NCBI RefSeq assembly: GCF_009823805.1
Contig: NZ_WUEK01000002.1
Location: 186,001 to 250,000 of the forward strand
Source: Nocardioides flavescens
Lineage (GTDB): Bacteria > Actinomycetota > Actinomycetes > Propionibacteriales > Nocardioidaceae
Reading direction: 5' to 3'
Length of the DNA stretch: 64,000 nt
Positions within the stretch are counted from its first letter, which is position 1, and each line of letters begins with the position of its first letter. The notes under the pieces were generated by a model. It saw only the letters and a list, made by a program, of their open reading frames with translations. It did not search any database and was not told where the DNA came from. Positions 61,984-64,000 of this stretch are shown in pieces. The position numbers and the translations under genes are program-made.

Positions 61984-63396
61984 ATGACCGCAGCACCTCT
62001 CACCCCCGAAGCACCACCGGTGCCGACAGCGGTGCTGCTGGAGCGGATCACCGACGCCACGGCCCGGCGTGCGGCGGTGGAGGTGGAGCTGGCGGAGCTG
62101 GCGTCGGCGTGGGCGCACGCGCACGTGGTGGCGCTGGCGTCGCCGAGGATCTGGGGTCACGACCCGGTCGCGCCGTACGGGCTGCACGTCGGGAACACCC
62201 ACGTCGACAACATCGAGTGGTACGCGCTGCCCGAGCTGCGGTGGGACGCGGCGGCGTCGTTCGCTGCGGCCCAAGGGATGTCGACCGCGGCCGGCGAGAT
62301 GCTGCTGCGTGACGTGCTGACCTTGGAGCTGCGGCTGCCGTTGACGTGGGCGCGGGTGCGGGCGGGTGAGGTCGCGGTGTGGCGGGCCCGGCGGATCGCG
62401 CAGCGGGTCCTGGGCGAGGCGGCTGACGTCGTCGCGTCCATCGACGCGGAGGTCGCTCCGCGGGCCCACTCGATCGGGCTGACCGGGCTCGACCGGCTGG
62501 TGGAGGCGGCGATGCTGACGTTGCACGCCGAGCAGTACGAGATCGAGCAGATGGAGGCCCTCGAGACCCGTCACGTCACGGCTGATCGGGAGGCCGACCG
62601 GTTCGGGATCACCGAGTACGTGATCCGGGCCGACCAGGTCGACCTGGCCGCGTTCGACACCATGATCGGTCGGTTGGCGGCGGCGTTGAAGCGTGACGGG
62701 TCGTACGAGTCGTTGGACGTACGCCGCTCGATCGCGGTCGGGATCATCGCTGACCCGGCGCGGGCGCAGGCGCTGCTCGACGACACCGGCGCGAAGGTGC
62801 CGGCGTCGCGAGAGGTGTTCGCCTACCTCCACCTCACCGAGACCAACCTCCTCGGCCTGGACCCCGTGACCCTCGACCACACCGGACGCCCGCACCTGAC
62901 CCAGACCATCGCCACCTGGGCCGGCCGCGACGACCTGCGCCTGACGATCACGCCGGTCCACCACTGCACCGGCTGCGCCCGCTGCGCCAAGACCACCGGC
63001 CCTCACGATCACGACGCCCGGGCGACGACGCAGCACGACCCGCTCCCGGCCCAGCGCGTGCAGGTCGAGCTGCAGGACCCCGCCTGCGTGTTCCCCTACT
63101 GCACCCGCCCCACCCGGGCCTGCGACCTCGACCACCGCGTCCCCTTCACCGGCGACGACCAGGGCGGCGCGACATGTCCGTGCAACCTCACGCCCCTCTG
63201 CCGACACCACCACCGACTCAAGACCCACACCGGCTGGCACTACCGACCCCACGGACCCGCCGGATCCGGGGTCTACGAGTGGACCGACCGCTACGGCCAG
63301 ACCTTCGTCCGTGACCGCGCCGGGACGCGTGCCTCTGGTGACCGGGACGACGGGCCGCGCAGCATGCCGCCGTGTCCATCTCCCACCTCCTCCTGA
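61984..63396 (+). CDS. DUF222 / HNH endonuclease (13E12 repeat family)
   Basis: A 470-residue protein. The N-terminal two thirds are DUF222 (helical; RVRAGEVAVWRARRIAQRVL, LDRLVEAAMLTLHAEQYEIE). The C-terminal HNH nuclease has the zinc-type cysteines Cys368 and Cys373, Asp383-His384 (CDLDHRVPF), Asn401 and Cys406-His409 (NLTPLCRHHH). This is the 13E12 family, multi-copy in actinobacteria and partly SOS-induced in mycobacteria; the biological role is unsettled. The LexA box and TAGAAT upstream show DNA-damage control with a leaderless mRNA. Confidence 0.95.
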   Translation: MTAAPLTPEAPPVPTAVLLERITDATARRAAVEVELAELASAWAHAHVVALASPRIWGHDPVAPYGLHVGNTHVDNIEWYALPELRWDAAASFAAAQGMSTAAGEMLLRDVLTLELRLPLTWARVRAGEVAVWRARRIAQRVLGEAADVVASIDAEVAPRAHSIGLTGLDRLVEAAMLTLHAEQYEIEQMEALETRHVTADREADRFGITEYVIRADQVDLAAFDTMIGRLAAALKRDGSYESLDVRRSIAVGIIADPARAQALLDDTGAKVPASREVFAYLHLTETNLLGLDPVTLDHTGRPHLTQTIATWAGRDDLRLTITPVHHCTGCARCAKTTGPHDHDARATTQHDPLPAQRVQVELQDPACVFPYCTRPTRACDLDHRVPFTGDDQGGATCPCNLTPLCRHHHRLKTHTGWHYRPHGPAGSGVYEWTDRYGQTFVRDRAGTRASGDRDDGPRSMPPCPSPTSS

Positions 63397-63929
63397 CCAC
63401 CGCTGCGCTCGCCGCTGTCGTCACCCCCGGCTCGGTGACGATCACCGACCCGGCGGGCGACGTCAGCCCCGCGGGTTCGACCAAGCTCGACATCCGCCGC
63501 GTCACGGTGAAGAACACGCCGACGAAGGTCGTGGTGCAGGTGGCGTTCCCAGGTGTTGGTGAGCGCTACGACTTCCCGACGGGCAACGTCTCGGTCTGGC
63601 TCGACACGGACCCGGGTCGGCGGGGCGCGGAGTTCGGGCACTTCATGGAGTTCTGGAGCGACTACCGGTTCGCCCCCGTGCAGGGCTGGCGCGAGCAGGC
63701 CACCGACGACGGCTGTGAGGGCGAGGTGCGCAGCGACAAGGGCAACCGGCTGCGCTGGTTCCGGTTCACGGTCCAGAAGACCGCCGGTTGTGTCACCAGC
63801 GACGCCGTGCGGGTCGCCGTGTCGACGATGAACACCGGTGACCTCGAGCCCTACGTCGAGTACGCCCCACCGGTGCGCGACCACCTCGGCGCCGAGCACC
63901 AGTGGACCGACTGGGTCACGGTCGACTGA
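63372..63929 (+). CDS. Secreted hypothetical protein
   Basis: A 185-residue exported protein: a short signal peptide (SHLLLTTAALAAVVTPG), then a beta-rich domain (ITDPAGDVSPAGSTKLDIRR, SVWLDTDPGRRGAEFGHFME) with two cysteines (DGCEGEV, KTAGCVTSD) placed to form a disulfide. DPAGD near the N-terminus is typical of secreted actinobacterial domains of unknown role. GTG 63372 lies inside the end of the HNH gene, 25 bases of overlap, so the two may be co-transcribed. Confidence 0.65.
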   Translation: MSISHLLLTTAALAAVVTPGSVTITDPAGDVSPAGSTKLDIRRVTVKNTPTKVVVQVAFPGVGERYDFPTGNVSVWLDTDPGRRGAEFGHFMEFWSDYRFAPVQGWREQATDDGCEGEVRSDKGNRLRWFRFTVQKTAGCVTSDAVRVAVSTMNTGDLEPYVEYAPPVRDHLGAEHQWTDWVTVD

Positions 63930-64000
63930 CGAGCGTGCCCGCCTGGCGGCGTTCCCACCAGCTGCACCCGACCATCGTGAGCGCGGCGACCAGTGCCCCG
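63916..64000 (-). CDS. C-terminal end of an unidentified protein (5' truncated by window)
   Basis: A minus-strand frame runs in from the right edge and stops at 63916-63918. The visible 27 residues (ALVAALTMVGCSWWERRQ, then AGTLVSRP) look like a last membrane helix followed by a basic tail. It would overlap the convergent secreted protein gene by 14 bases. Only the tail is visible, so this is tentative. Confidence 0.35.
   Translation of the reverse strand, partial: GALVAALTMVGCSWWERRQAGTLVSRP

Noticed and set aside
63460-63490. GGGTTCGACC sequence resembling a tRNA T-loop
   Set aside because: It lies within a coding frame and no acceptor, D or anticodon arms can be built around it.

Overview
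This is high-G+C, gene-dense chromosomal DNA (third codon positions almost always G or C). Many start codons are GTG, many neighbours overlap by GTGA or ATGA, and there are F420/LLM-type oxidoreductases, three PucR-type regulators, a KstR-like repressor with its box, an actinobacterial LexA box in front of a DUF222/HNH gene, and a ClgR-like regulator. Together these point to an actinobacterium, most likely Nocardioides or a close relative. I see no tRNA, rRNA, CRISPR array or insertion sequence.

Layout. 1-4128 is housekeeping: a phospholipase D/cardiolipin-synthase-like protein, an MmcQ/YjbR protein and uvrB. 4142-26040 is a long catabolic region. It opens with an FAD monooxygenase, a cupin and a GAF-PucR activator, then an MFS carrier with a second PucR. 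Next comes a LacI repressor facing a six-gene operon: a NitT/TauT-type ABC importer, a HisD-family dehydrogenase and an ACMSD-family amidohydrolase. The opposite strand carries GlcG-like, beta-hydroxyacid dehydrogenase and PucR genes; PucR diverges from a cyclase-family hydrolase and an SDR. An aldehyde dehydrogenase-enoyl-CoA hydratase-GntR unit and a Gfo/Idh/MocA oxidoreductase end the block. LacI, PucR and GntR each lie next to a palindrome that fits an operator. The substrate cannot be named from sequence; this is my main candidate for an undescribed catabolic system.

26156-34642 holds small membrane proteins, an MFS carrier, an AbrB-family protein, an orphan hybrid histidine kinase, an ion channel with an unusual filter and a DUF1707 protein. 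34714-49373 has a ferredoxin-NADP reductase-like enzyme, a PPOX-fold protein, and kstR facing a glycosyltransferase-methyltransferase-toroid protein operon. It then has esterases, a photolyase-related protein lacking the iron-sulfur cysteines, a family 2 glycosyltransferase with an Asp/Leu tail, a YceH-methyltransferase fusion and a flavin reductase. 49389-64000 has a GntR/membrane pair, a spore-photoproduct-lyase homologue, map, small regulators, two LLM oxidoreductases, tandem paralogous secreted propeller proteins, LemA plus DUF3137, and the LexA-controlled HNH gene.

Two window-wide signals stand out. First, about 26 genes have a TANNNT or CANNNT hexamer ending 6-7 bases before the start codon, which implies widespread leaderless transcription and settles several starts. 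One such element (30015-30024) is a palindrome serving two divergent genes. Second, an interspersed palindromic repeat of about 95 bp occurs twice in full and once as a half copy, and in one place it supplies a gene's stop codon.
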